This document shows, one piece after another, positions 24,294-32,818 of a stretch of DNA of 64,000 nt. The first letter of the stretch is position 1; each line of letters starts with the position of its first letter. The position numbers and the translations under genes are program-made. The stretch comes from SIG205 sp045545595 (GTDB lineage: Bacteria; Bacillota_I; Bacilli_A; RF39; UBA660): assembly GCA_045545595.1 (NCBI GenBank), contig JAZQBG010000023.1:1-64000 (forward strand), read 5' to 3'. The notes below the pieces were generated by a model. The model was not told the DNA's origin. It worked only from the letters and a program-made list of their open reading frames with translations, and did no database searches.

Positions 24294-24318
24294 AAAATCT
24301 AGGAAACTAGATTTTTTT
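24294..24318 (+). terminator. terminator of the 28-aa peptide gene
   Basis: AAAATCTAG, GAAA loop, CTAGATTTT and further Ts. Confidence 0.85.
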
Positions 24319-24405
24319 AATTGGTAGATTTTACTCACTATAAAACATGAATATTTAATCATAATAATAATGTAGTCTGTGAACATATTAGAAAAGGAGA
24401 TTTTT

Positions 24406-25404
24406 ATGTTTTTTAAAAAATTTAAAAATGCTTTCTTTAAAATTGTAATGTCTACATTACTTATTATGCCAAATTATGTATTTGCTTATTCAGAAAAAAT
24501 AATTCCAGGTGGAGAAAATATTGGAATACAGATAAATACAAAAGGTGTTATAATTGTAGGTTTATACAAAGTTAATGATTCCTATCCTGGTAAAGAAGCA
24601 GATTTAAAAGTTGGAGATGTAATTACTAAGATCAATAATGATAATGTAAGTAACATTTCCGAAATGGTTTCTAAAATAGAAGAAGCTAATAATAAAGAAA
24701 AAATCAAAATAACCTATTTAAGAAACAAAGAAACTTTTAATACTAATCTAAAATTAGTTAAACAAAATGATGGTGTTTACCGCACTGGATTATACGTTAA
24801 AGATTCTGTTAATGGAATTGGTACACTAACTTTTATCGATCCTGAAACTAAGAATTTTGGCGCTTTAGGACATGAAATAGTTGAATCAAATACTGGTAAA
24901 AAACTAGATATTAAAGATGGTAAAATCTATAAATCAGAAATTACTAGTATAGATAAAAGTAGTAATGGTAGTCCGGGTGAAAAAAACGCTAAATATTATC
25001 CAGAAGAAGTTTTTGGTAATATAAAAGAAAACACTACATCTGGTATATTTGGTAAATATACTGATGAATTACCAACTAAAGAGACAATTAAAGTTGGTAA
25101 AAAGGAAGATATAAAAGTTGGTAAAGCAACCATCAGAACTGTTTTAGAAGATGAAAATATTGAAGAATTTGCGATTAACATTACAAAGATAGATTATGAC
25201 ATTACAAATTCTAAAAACATTTTATTTGAAATTGTCGATTCAAAACTACTCGATGAAACTGGTGGTGTAGTTCAAGGTATGAGTGGTTCACCTATTATTC
25301 AAGATGATATGATAATTGGTGCGGTTACTCATGTTATTATCGATGATACTACTAAGGGATATGGTATTTTCATTACTACAATGTTAGAGGAAGCAGAAAA
25401 CTAG
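24406..25404 (+). CDS. spoIVB: SpoIVB-type serine peptidase
   Basis: In sporulating Bacillota SpoIVB is secreted into the intermembrane space and cleaves SpoIVFA to switch on sigma-K. The 332-residue product has a signal-like N-terminus (AFFKIVMSTLLIMPNYVFAY), a PDZ domain (residues ~40-105: VGLYKVNDSYPGKEADLKVGDVITKINNDNV) and an S55 domain with GIGTLTFIDPETKNFGALGHEI (His) and GGVVQGMSGSPIIQDDMIIGAVTHV (catalytic Ser in GMSGSP). The ATG at 24406 follows AAAAGGAG. Ends in a bidirectional terminator that includes its stop codon. Confidence 0.9.
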   Translation: MFFKKFKNAFFKIVMSTLLIMPNYVFAYSEKIIPGGENIGIQINTKGVIIVGLYKVNDSYPGKEADLKVGDVITKINNDNVSNISEMVSKIEEANNKEKIKITYLRNKETFNTNLKLVKQNDGVYRTGLYVKDSVNGIGTLTFIDPETKNFGALGHEIVESNTGKKLDIKDGKIYKSEITSIDKSSNGSPGEKNAKYYPEEVFGNIKENTTSGIFGKYTDELPTKETIKVGKKEDIKVGKATIRTVLEDENIEEFAINITKIDYDITNSKNILFEIVDSKLLDETGGVVQGMSGSPIIQDDMIIGAVTHVIIDDTTKGYGIFITTMLEEAEN

Positions 25405-25432
25405 GAGTGATACTCACTCCTAGTTTGTTTAT
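25398..25432. terminator. bidirectional terminator between spoIVB and the ORF6N pseudogene
   Basis: AAACTAGGAGTGA, TAC loop, TCACTCCTAGTTT, a 13-bp perfect stem. The spoIVB stop TAG lies in the left arm. Confidence 0.85.
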
Positions 25433-25448
25433 TATTGGTTAACATAAT

Positions 25449-26307
25449 TTAAAAATTCACCATATTTAATAAATTATCTAGTAATGTTTTATTATCTATT
25501 TTATTAATGACAAAACATTTTTTACCTAGATCTTTAAAGGATGCTCCACAATGATATAAAATTTTATTATCAATTATTATAAATCTATTGTGAAACGAAT
25601 TTGATAATTTTATTTTAATATTATCATATTGTTTATTATATTTTTCTATATCGATTTTATCTAATTTATTAGTAAAAATTATAGTATTAGTGTTTATTTT
25701 AGAACATACATCTAAAAACATTTTATCTATATAATTATCAATAATTATGATATTTTTAAACGCAGTATTTAATATATCAATTAATAGTGAATATGCATCA
25801 TAAATTTGTCCTTCAAAAAATATTTCGTTCAATTGGTTTGTTTTATCAAACTGTTTAAATGATTCTTGTAGCAATTTAATATCTTCAGTGTTTTTCATAA
25901 CTTGGTTATTAATAAATTTTTGTTCTAATAAATTATTTGATATATATTTTCTCATAGAAATGAAAGCATCCATTATTGCGATACTAACTTGTGTAGCAAC
26001 TTTCGTTTTAAGTATAGTTGCGAGCATTGCAATACCTTGTTCAGTAAAAACTCTTGGATTACTTCTAGACTTTCTATTAATATTTGCGGTCGAAAATTTC
26101 GACCACAAATTTCTTAACTCATCATTTGTTAATTTCCATGAAAATCTTTCTGGAAATTTATTGGATTATTTTAACAGCTTCATTGATTCTTTTTGTTTCA
26201 GTTCCATAAAGAATTGCCAAGTCACTATCTAACATTACTTGACATTCTCGTATTTCATAAATCATATTAACTATTTCTACATTTTCTTTTTCTTGTATCT
26301 CTAACAT
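25449..26307 (-). pseudogene. frameshifted ORF6N-PLD gene downstream of toxN
   Basis: Starts with MLEIQEKENVEIVNMIYE and reads an ORF6N domain to INEAVKIIQ followed by a stop; the homologous sequence continues in another frame from NKFPERFSWKLTNDELR. Comparison with the intact paralogue at 59685 (NRNVKNNLNRFPENY) shows a net loss of two bases within A-rich runs near 26158-26170. The remainder encodes the rest of the ORF6N domain and a phospholipase-D-like C-terminus (FHNRFIIIDNKILYHCGASFKDLGKK). GGGAGGATCT precedes the ATG, 28 bases after the toxN stop, so it is the second gene of the toxN operon. The break may be real decay, a phase-variable run or a sequence error. Confidence 0.8.
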
Positions 26308-26334
26308 AGATCCTCCCACTAATTGTATCTTTTT

Positions 26335-26838
26335 TTACTTGTTATATTCATCACATTTTTCTTCTAGTAATTTAAAATTGCAACACCTATTCTTAATATT
26401 CTCACTTAATTTATTATTTAAATATAAATTATATAACTTATACGATTTATTTTTAACTTGAATATAGTTTTCATTTAACCAAGCCAATTGTTCACGTAGT
26501 AATTTTTTATATTTCTTTTCATTTATTGTGACTACTTTTCCATCCAAATCAATCAATTTATAATTATTAGTTTTTACAGGAATCATATTATTAAAATTAA
26601 CTGCACCTAATTCCCCATTTTTAAGTTTTAAAAAGTCTAACGTATTTTTCATTTTTAAATGTTTAGGTTTGGGACTAGATAGTGGTGCAAAGTATTCACA
26701 ATCATTAATTGTAAATAATATGCCAATAAATGGTCTTAATTCTTTTTCAAATTTGTTATACGAAACCCTATTATCAAACTTTCTTAAATAATCACAATAA
26801 TCAGAATCAACCTTTACTATTTTTAAATTTAAAATCAT
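26335..26838 (-). CDS. toxN: type III toxin-antitoxin toxin ToxN/AbiQ family endoribonuclease
   Basis: A 167-residue endoribonuclease-type toxin, held inactive by a repeat RNA. The sequence has the ToxN/AbiQ signature: SDYCDYLRKFDNRVSYNK near the N-terminus, RPFIGILFTINDCEYFAPLSSPKPKH (residues 35-60), then NGELGAVNFNNMIPV and LREQLAWLNENYIQVKNKSYKLYN. Length equals the family norm of about 170. GGGTGG precedes the ATG. Upstream on the same strand come a terminator, three 36-nt tandem repeats and a consensus promoter, the defining layout of type III systems. Most are abortive-infection or plasmid-stability modules. Confidence 0.93.
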   Translation of the reverse strand: MILNLKIVKVDSDYCDYLRKFDNRVSYNKFEKELRPFIGILFTINDCEYFAPLSSPKPKHLKMKNTLDFLKLKNGELGAVNFNNMIPVKTNNYKLIDLDGKVVTINEKKYKKLLREQLAWLNENYIQVKNKSYKLYNLYLNNKLSENIKNRCCNFKLLEEKCDEYNK

Positions 26839-26915
26839 TTTACCACCCTTTCATAAATTGCTGTTATATGAATTATAACGAACAAATGTACCTCTGTCAA
26901 GGGTGAATTAAAAAT

Positions 26916-26947
26916 AAAATAAAAAGATTAGAGTTAAGTCTCTAATC
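26916..26947 (-). terminator. ToxI terminator between repeats and toxN
   Basis: On the - strand GATTAGAG, ACTTAA loop, CTCTAATC, then TTTTTATTTTATTTT. In this family a leaky terminator here sets the excess of ToxI over toxN mRNA. Confidence 0.9.
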
Positions 26948-27105
26948 ACTTTTTCGAGTCCCGATTTAATGGCTGGGTTCACCGCTTTTTTAAGCCCCAA
27001 TTTAATGGCTGGGTTCACCGCTTTTTTAAGTCCCAATTTATCGGCTGGGTTCACCGCTTTTTTTGATTTGCTACAACGTAGCAATAATATTATATGCATT
27101 TATGC
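26948..27105 (-). ncRNA. toxI: ToxI antitoxin RNA (three 36-nt repeats)
   Basis: Transcript from the promoter at 27112-27140 to the terminator. After a leader with a 7-bp hairpin (TTGCTAC/GTAGCAA, 27068-27084) come three units of exactly 36 nt, each running AAAAAAGCGGTGAACCCAGC and on to GGG(A/G)CT(T/C), plus a partial fourth. Within a unit CCCA can pair with TGGG and AGCC with GGCT, as expected for a small pseudoknot, and the A-run at each unit junction fits a ToxN processing site. Pseudoknot and cleavage are inferred from the known family. Confidence 0.88.
26956..27063 (-). repeat. 36-bp tandem repeat array (3 units) of toxI
   Basis: Units at 27028-27063, 26992-27027 and 26956-26991, differing from each other at two to four positions. 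There is no spacer between units, so this is not a CRISPR array. Confidence 0.95.
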
Positions 27106-27111
27106 ATAAAT

Positions 27112-27140
27112 AATATACTACTTTTTAATGTGAATGTCAA
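27112..27140 (-). promoter_or_regulatory. toxI-toxN promoter
   Basis: TTGACA, 17-bp spacer, TATATT on the - strand, immediately after the xseB stop codon. The strength fits the need to outproduce the toxin. Confidence 0.85.
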
Positions 27141-27141
27141 A

Positions 27142-27366
27142 TTATTCTTCTATGCTAAAGTTTTCTAAATTACCATTTTCAGTTAAAACCTTATTAATTT
27201 GTTCTTCAGCATTTTTAAGTTTATCGCTACATTCTTTAGCAAGTTTCATTGCATCAGTATATTTTTTTATTGCGTCATCTAGATCAACATTACCACTTTC
27301 TAACTCACTAACTATTTTTTCTAATTCTTTTATTTTTTGTTCAAACGTTTTTTCTGTATTTTCCAT
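27142..27366 (-). CDS. xseB: exodeoxyribonuclease VII small subunit
   Basis: A 74-residue helical protein with the family pattern TFEQKIKELEKIVSELESGNVDLDDAIKKYTDAMKLAKECSDKLKNAEEQINKV. It forms the stalk of exonuclease VII with XseA, which is encoded directly upstream with no gap. Confidence 0.93.
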   Translation of the reverse strand: MENTEKTFEQKIKELEKIVSELESGNVDLDDAIKKYTDAMKLAKECSDKLKNAEEQINKVLTENGNLENFSIEE

Positions 27367-28782
27367 TTATATTCCTTCTTTCATTTTTGTATTAATTATT
27401 TTAGATTCTATATATCCATTATTTAATTCAGTAGTAATTACTTCATCAGTTTTTAGCTTAGTAATATCACTTACAATTTTATTATCTTTTTTAATAACTG
27501 CATATCCTCTTTTCAAAGCATTTAATGGATACAACACTTCTAATTTTTCTATAATATTATTAATTTTAATATCATTAATTTCTACATAGTGTTTTGTAAC
27601 ATTAGTAATATGTTTAATATCTAGTTTAGCAACTAATATTTTATTATCTTGTATTATTTTATTTGTATCATGATAAATATTATTAACTAATTCTTTTAAT
27701 TTTTTTCTTTTATTATCATAGAAATTCTCAGGATTATTTAATGTATAATTACTAAGAATTTGTTTTAATCTAGTATCTTCTATATTAATTTTTTGCTTAA
27801 TATAATTATTCAATTTATCAATTATTCCATCAAGTTTTTGTTCTTTTATCTCATACATTGAAATTGGATTTTTAAGTATATAAGAATTTTTATATTTGTT
27901 TAATAATAATTCTAAGTAATCTAATTTCTTTTTTAATGACTCATTTAATCTAATCTTTACCTGATCAATATAATTTAATATATCAACTAGATTAGGTACA
28001 GCCATCTCTGCTGCTCCTGTTGGAGTTGGCGCTCTAAGATCTGCGACAAAATCACTAATTGTAAAGTCAATTTCATGCCCTACAGCGCTAATTACAGGAA
28101 TTCTTGATTCAAATATCGCACGTGCGACAATTTCCTCGTTAAACGCCCATAAATCCTCTATACTTCCCCCACCACGTCCAACTATTAAAACATCGATGTC
28201 ATATTCCCCGGCTTTCTTAATTTGTTTAACAATAGAAGGTGCGGCATCTACTCCTTGTACTAGTGCTGGAAAAAGAATTGTTTCGCATATTGGAAATCTT
28301 CTTTTTAATGTTGATATAATATCTTTTATTGCTGCACCTGTAGGAGCAGTTACTATACCTATTCTATTAGGTATTTTAGGTACACGTTTCTTATATCTTT
28401 TATCAAATAAGCCTTCTTTTTCTAATTTTAATTTCAATTGTTCAAAAGCTATATGTAAATTACCAATACCATCTTCAATCATATCATTCGCATAAATCTG
28501 ATATGCTCCACTTGCTTCATATACACTAACTCTACCAGTTATTAGAACTTTCATACCATCAATTGGTGTAAATTTAACTTTAGTAGTTGCCGAAGCAAAC
28601 ATAATTGCATTTATACGGCTATTTTCATCTTTTAAAGTAAAATACCAATGCCCTCTAGTATGAGCTTTAAAATTGGATATTTCACCTCTTAAATAAACGT
28701 TTTGTAGATGGCTATTATTATCTACTAACGTTTTAATATATTTATTTAAATCTGTAACTGTAATATAATTTTCTGTATTCAT
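27367..28782 (-). CDS. xseA: exodeoxyribonuclease VII large subunit
   Basis: Catalytic subunit degrading single-stranded DNA from both ends. N-terminal OB-fold (VYLRGEISNFKAHTRGHWYFTLKDENSRINAIMFAS), then the catalytic domain with PTGAAIKDIISTLKRRFP, DVLIVGRGGGSIEDLWAFNEE, PVISAVGHEIDFTISDFVADLRAPTPTGAAE, and a long helical region. 471 residues, somewhat longer than E. coli. The ATG at 28782 follows AGAGTGATG. Confidence 0.95.
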   Translation of the reverse strand: MNTENYITVTDLNKYIKTLVDNNSHLQNVYLRGEISNFKAHTRGHWYFTLKDENSRINAIMFASATTKVKFTPIDGMKVLITGRVSVYEASGAYQIYANDMIEDGIGNLHIAFEQLKLKLEKEGLFDKRYKKRVPKIPNRIGIVTAPTGAAIKDIISTLKRRFPICETILFPALVQGVDAAPSIVKQIKKAGEYDIDVLIVGRGGGSIEDLWAFNEEIVARAIFESRIPVISAVGHEIDFTISDFVADLRAPTPTGAAEMAVPNLVDILNYIDQVKIRLNESLKKKLDYLELLLNKYKNSYILKNPISMYEIKEQKLDGIIDKLNNYIKQKINIEDTRLKQILSNYTLNNPENFYDNKRKKLKELVNNIYHDTNKIIQDNKILVAKLDIKHITNVTKHYVEINDIKINNIIEKLEVLYPLNALKRGYAVIKKDNKIVSDITKLKTDEVITTELNNGYIESKIINTKMKEGI

Positions 28783-28834
28783 AAACATCACTCTTCTATA
28801 TATAAAATTATATAATATTTTTACATCTTAGACA

Positions 28835-28859
28835 ATAATAAAAGAGCCAAAAGGCTCTT
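28835..28859 (-). terminator. terminator after the dockerin-protein gene
   Basis: AAGAGCC, TTTT loop, GGCTCTT followed by TTATTATT on the - strand. Confidence 0.85.
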
Positions 28860-28871
28860 AATTAATATATT

Positions 28872-30911
28872 CTATTCAGCTAATTCCCAATTTGCTGTTA
28901 AATTTAATGGTCCTGTCATACCTTCAGGAATAGTTACATTAATTTGTGGTTCAGAAATATTAAGTGTAGCACATACCCATCCAGTAAATCTATATCCTTC
29001 TTTAACAGGATTAGTTAATTCAAATGGTAACGCTATATTTGCATATACTGTATCATAAAATCCTTCAAAAGTTCCACCATTTAATTCATAGTTTATTGGA
29101 TATTTATCACCAGAATCATATGGAAGAGTTATATTATCAACAATATGTTTTCTAATTATTTGAACATCAAGATTATCTATTGTATTATCTTGATTAACAT
29201 CCGCAACATCTAATTGATCATATGTTAATTCATGTGTTCCAACTAATGCCTGTCTTAAAAGTATTGTGTCATCGTTTGAGACTTTGCCATCTCCACTAAT
29301 ATCTCCATATATACCATTTACATGTTTGTTGATTGTAAAATAGAATCCTGTTCTTGCTATTGCAGGTTCCATTGCCCATACATTTCCGTCTTCATCTTCC
29401 TCTAGTTCATGCAATGTTAATTCTACATAATATTTACCATGTCCTACTTTAACAATTTGGTCACCTACTTTTGTAGTTTTAGGAATTTCAAATGCAAAGT
29501 CAAAGTATTCTACATCGCCAGGTTTAATAATTTCAACATTTTGATTATATTTTAACTCAAAATTAACTGGAGTTGGTACATAATTAGCATAATCTAATTT
29601 TGCTTTTATTGCATATGTTCCAGTAGGAATATTTTCAGTGAATATGTCCAAATTAAATTTTCTTTTTTTACTATTATCAAATACTAATTCATCAAGTGAA
29701 TAATATACTTCAGGATCTTCCCATACTTCACTAGAAATTGTCATTGATGCTTCTGGTGTAACAGTTAAACGAACAATCTCTGACGCGAAGAATTCTTCAT
29801 TAGCATCATATACATATATATAAAATTCGTATTCACCAGGTGTTATAGGTTCATCAAATGTTAAATAATGTTTAGCATTTGCTAGACCATATGCAGGGTC
29901 TGCACCTTCACCAATAATAAACACTTCATCATAGTCTATATTTATTTCTTCACCATCTTTAGTTGCATCGATCTCTATATTATAATCTCCTTCTTCAATA
30001 AATCTTGATTTAAATACAAGTTCTAGTTCATTTATTTCGATATCAGAACTATATATATCATAGAAATTTTGATATTCTCCAAACACGGGATAAAATCCAA
30101 TACCCTCACCATTTACTTCTTTAGCAGTCATTTCAATTGCAAAAGCACTTAATGTTGGTTCAGCATCTGTATAATCAATTGTAAATCCTGATTCAATTAT
30201 TTCTTCATCTTGTTCTAGTTCCATAGCGCACGATACATAATCATTTATATTAGTAGAATTAAACTCAATTGGCAATCTAAATACGCCATTTGAAACTGTA
30301 ACAGTTGAAGGCATTGTTCCAATATTAAATGGTGTTGGGATATAATCATCTTCAGTAATTTCATAATCATGACATTGTAAACTAAAGTTATATTCACCAT
30401 CTTCAATATTAAATGCGTCAAAAACAACTTCATAACTATATTCAGTTTTTGTTTCATCATTTTTCAACCATAAACCTGCCATATTATAGTCATCTTCATG
30501 AATTGATGAATATCCAGTTCCTCCACCTTCAATTGTAAATTCTTCAAGAACTGTATTTATTGCTATACCTTTTGCTTCTTTACCATTTACTTCTTCTATT
30601 TTAAATGTTGAAGGTACTGTAACATTTTCTCCAGTTCTACCATTAATCCATTCACCATCATAATTTTTATAGTAGATGATCATGTCATCTTTGCTCTCAA
30701 CATCCTCAATAGTTCTAGCTGCCCACATTATATCTTCAGTTGATAAATAATCTCTATTAGTATCAAATACATGTGTACCAATAACATAAGTATCAGAAGG
30801 AATGTCATGAGCTGAGATTATATATGGATTGTTTGCCGCAAATACGTCTATATTTCCAATAAAGAATATTGAAAATATGAATACTACTATACTAAGAAAC
30901 TTCTTTTTCAT
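28872..30911 (-). CDS. secreted dockerin and InlB-repeat protein
   Basis: A 679-residue exported protein. Signal peptide KKKFLSIVVFIFSIFFIGNIDVFAA. About 500 residues of acidic beta-rich domains follow, with three related segments (GEYNFSLQCHDYEITEDDYIPTPF, EGDYNIEIDATKDGEEINIDY, PGEYEFYIYVYDANEEFF). Near the C-terminus comes a type I dockerin with two calcium loops (ISGDGKVSNDDTILLRQALVG and VADVNQDNTIDNLDVQIIRKH), and last a single InlB/Listeria-Bacteroides repeat (YELNGGTFEGFYDTVY...GYRFTGW). A dockerin implies docking to a cohesin on a scaffold; no cohesin is in the window. RBS GGAG. It lies 17 bases after a second repeat protein, likely one operon. Confidence 0.85.
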   Translation of the reverse strand: MKKKFLSIVVFIFSIFFIGNIDVFAANNPYIISAHDIPSDTYVIGTHVFDTNRDYLSTEDIMWAARTIEDVESKDDMIIYYKNYDGEWINGRTGENVTVPSTFKIEEVNGKEAKGIAINTVLEEFTIEGGGTGYSSIHEDDYNMAGLWLKNDETKTEYSYEVVFDAFNIEDGEYNFSLQCHDYEITEDDYIPTPFNIGTMPSTVTVSNGVFRLPIEFNSTNINDYVSCAMELEQDEEIIESGFTIDYTDAEPTLSAFAIEMTAKEVNGEGIGFYPVFGEYQNFYDIYSSDIEINELELVFKSRFIEEGDYNIEIDATKDGEEINIDYDEVFIIGEGADPAYGLANAKHYLTFDEPITPGEYEFYIYVYDANEEFFASEIVRLTVTPEASMTISSEVWEDPEVYYSLDELVFDNSKKRKFNLDIFTENIPTGTYAIKAKLDYANYVPTPVNFELKYNQNVEIIKPGDVEYFDFAFEIPKTTKVGDQIVKVGHGKYYVELTLHELEEDEDGNVWAMEPAIARTGFYFTINKHVNGIYGDISGDGKVSNDDTILLRQALVGTHELTYDQLDVADVNQDNTIDNLDVQIIRKHIVDNITLPYDSGDKYPINYELNGGTFEGFYDTVYANIALPFELTNPVKEGYRFTGWVCATLNISEPQINVTIPEGMTGPLNLTANWELAE

Positions 30912-30928
30912 ATTTTACTCCTTTACTC

Positions 30929-32173
30929 CTATATTTTTGTAGTGCTTACTACACTACCATCATTTAATTTTACTTTTAAATCTGTTGCACTATTATATAC
31001 TGCTTCGTTAACTCTTATTCCGCCAATTTTAGATACATATCCACCAATTTTACTATCACCATTGTATAAGGCGTTTGCAGTAATTTCATTTCCATTTTTA
31101 TAAACTATTACTTTTCTTTCAGTAGATGATTGGTCACCATCTATTACCACCATTTTTACAGTATACACATCTAGTACTGGGATTACTTCCCATTCGGCAG
31201 TTAATATAACATTACCGTTTACTGCAGAATCAAAATTATATGCTCCACCATTGTGCATCCAACCAATAAACTTATATCCATCTCTTGATGGATCAGACGG
31301 TTTTGTAGCTTTACCACCTGCAATAATTGTTTGACTTGCTACTGCACTACCACCATTACTATTAAATGATACAGTGTACTTTATAACTTCAGGTGTTGGA
31401 GCTGGTATTGGTGTAGGTTTTTCAGTTTGATTATTATTCCCTGTATTACCTGATGTTTGGTTTTTTGTCCATTCAGCTTTCAATGTGATATCAGAGTTTA
31501 CCTCTTTATTAAAATCATATTTTGTTTTTCCTAAATACCATCCATTAAAAGTATATCCTGTTCTTGTTGGATTAGCAGGTTTAGATACTTTTTCACCTTT
31601 TTTTATAGCTTGTGTTGCAACACTGCTACCACCATTACTATTAAAAGTAACTACTACATTATCTTCTTCAAGTTTTTTATAACTTGCTTTAAGTTTTATG
31701 TCAGATACTATTTCTGTATCAAAATTAAATGAATTATTATCTAATAACCATTCAATAAAAACATAACCCTCTTTAGTTGGGTCAGTTGGTTTTTTAATTT
31801 TTTCACCAACTTCTACTTCAATGGCTTCGATTTTTGTTCCACCATCAGTATCAAAAGTTACTGTGACAGTTTCTACATCACCCTTTTTTATCCATCTAGC
31901 TTCTAGTTTGATATCTTTTTTCATTTTACTGTCAAAATAATATTTTTCACCATTTAGATACCATCCATCAAATTTGTATCCATCTTTAGATGGATCTATT
32001 GGCTTAATTGCAGTATCACCACGATTTAATGATTGTGATTCAACTATTGTTCCCCCATTTGAATCAAAAGTTACAGTATATGTTTTATTTTTCAATAAAA
32101 TGCATATAACTATTACTGCAATTAAAGAAATAATTAATCCAATTGCAATTCCAATTTTTAACTTTTTATTCAT
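30929..32173 (-). CDS. membrane-anchored protein with four InlB B-repeats
   Basis: A 414-residue protein with an N-terminal membrane anchor (IGIAIGLIISLIAVIVICILL) and four repeats that begin VTF(D/N)(S/T)(N/D)GG and end GYxFxGW or equivalent (about residues 32-92, 100-165, 173-240 and 268-330). A Thr/Asn/Pro-rich linker (NQTSGNTGNNNQTEKPTPIPAPTP) separates repeats three and four, and a short C-terminal domain follows. Such repeats are beta-grasp stalk modules of bacterial surface proteins. GAAGGAGGGAG gives a strong RBS. Probably co-expressed with the dockerin protein. Confidence 0.85.
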   Translation of the reverse strand: MNKKLKIGIAIGLIISLIAVIVICILLKNKTYTVTFDSNGGTIVESQSLNRGDTAIKPIDPSKDGYKFDGWYLNGEKYYFDSKMKKDIKLEARWIKKGDVETVTVTFDTDGGTKIEAIEVEVGEKIKKPTDPTKEGYVFIEWLLDNNSFNFDTEIVSDIKLKASYKKLEEDNVVVTFNSNGGSSVATQAIKKGEKVSKPANPTRTGYTFNGWYLGKTKYDFNKEVNSDITLKAEWTKNQTSGNTGNNNQTEKPTPIPAPTPEVIKYTVSFNSNGGSAVASQTIIAGGKATKPSDPSRDGYKFIGWMHNGGAYNFDSAVNGNVILTAEWEVIPVLDVYTVKMVVIDGDQSSTERKVIVYKNGNEITANALYNGDSKIGGYVSKIGGIRVNEAVYNSATDLKVKLNDGSVVSTTKI

Positions 32174-32308
32174 AACTCCCTCCTTCTAAAACACTTTGCA
32201 GATTAAACTTTCTATTACTGCAAATTTATTATAACACAAAAATGTCATAATGAGTAGCATTTTTTCGTTATTTATAGCACGAATGAGAAAATTGTCTTGG
32301 TGATAACT

Positions 32309-32758
32309 ATGAATTTTGATAGAATTAAGCTTATTAGAGAAGAACAGGAATTGACACAAAAACAAATGGCTGAAATTTTAAATATTAAACGTCCTGCATA
32401 TTCTTTATGGGAAATAAATAAAAATATTATACCATTATATAAATTAAATCAGTTTTGTAATACATTTTCATTAAGTTTAGATTATATTGCAAATTTGTCA
32501 GATGTTAGAAACCGTAATTTAAATTATATTGAAATTGATATTATAGAAGTTGGAAAACGTTTAAAAGAAATAAGAAAAGAATTAAAATTAACACAAGAAA
32601 AATTAGCAAGTAAATTTAATACTACGCATTCAGCAATTAGTGCTTATGAAAATGGTGTAACATTAATTCCTACCATTTTTTTAGTAGAATTCGCAAAAAT
32701 TTCGAACGTATCATTAGATTATTTTTGTGGGAAAACTGATGATAAGGCAATACTATAG
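32309..32758 (+). CDS. tandem double-XRE transcriptional regulator
   Basis: A 149-residue protein made of two XRE helix-turn-helix domains: residues ~1-65 (IKLIREEQELTQKQMAEILNIKRPAYSLWEINKNIIPLYKLNQFCNTFSLSLDYI) and ~80-145 (GKRLKEIRKELKLTQEKLASKFNTTHSAISAYENGVTLIPTIFLVEFAKISNVSLDYFCG). The fused repeat suggests binding to a long or pseudo-palindromic site as a single chain. ATG at 32309 with TTGGTGAT upstream. It is divergent from the InlB-repeat operon with 135 bp between starts, which makes that operon a candidate target. Confidence 0.85.
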   Translation: MNFDRIKLIREEQELTQKQMAEILNIKRPAYSLWEINKNIIPLYKLNQFCNTFSLSLDYIANLSDVRNRNLNYIEIDIIEVGKRLKEIRKELKLTQEKLASKFNTTHSAISAYENGVTLIPTIFLVEFAKISNVSLDYFCGKTDDKAIL

Positions 32759-32770
32759 AAATAAAAAATA

Positions 32771-32802
32771 AAACGAATATAAATTACTATATTCGTTTTA
32801 TT
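32771..32802. terminator. bidirectional terminator
   Basis: AAACGAATAT and ATATTCGTTT with T/A runs on both sides, between the convergent XRE gene and nusB. Confidence 0.85.
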
Positions 32803-32818
32803 TGTATTATTTTATAGA

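Noticed and set aside
26956..27063. CRISPR array
   Set aside because: The 36-bp units follow each other without spacers and there are no cas genes nearby.
26908..27099. 63-codon ORF with a 12-residue repeat (KKAVNPAIKLGL type)
   Set aside because: It is the in-frame reading of the 36-nt toxI repeats on the same strand; there is no ribosome binding site, and the RNA explanation accounts for promoter, repeat length and terminator.
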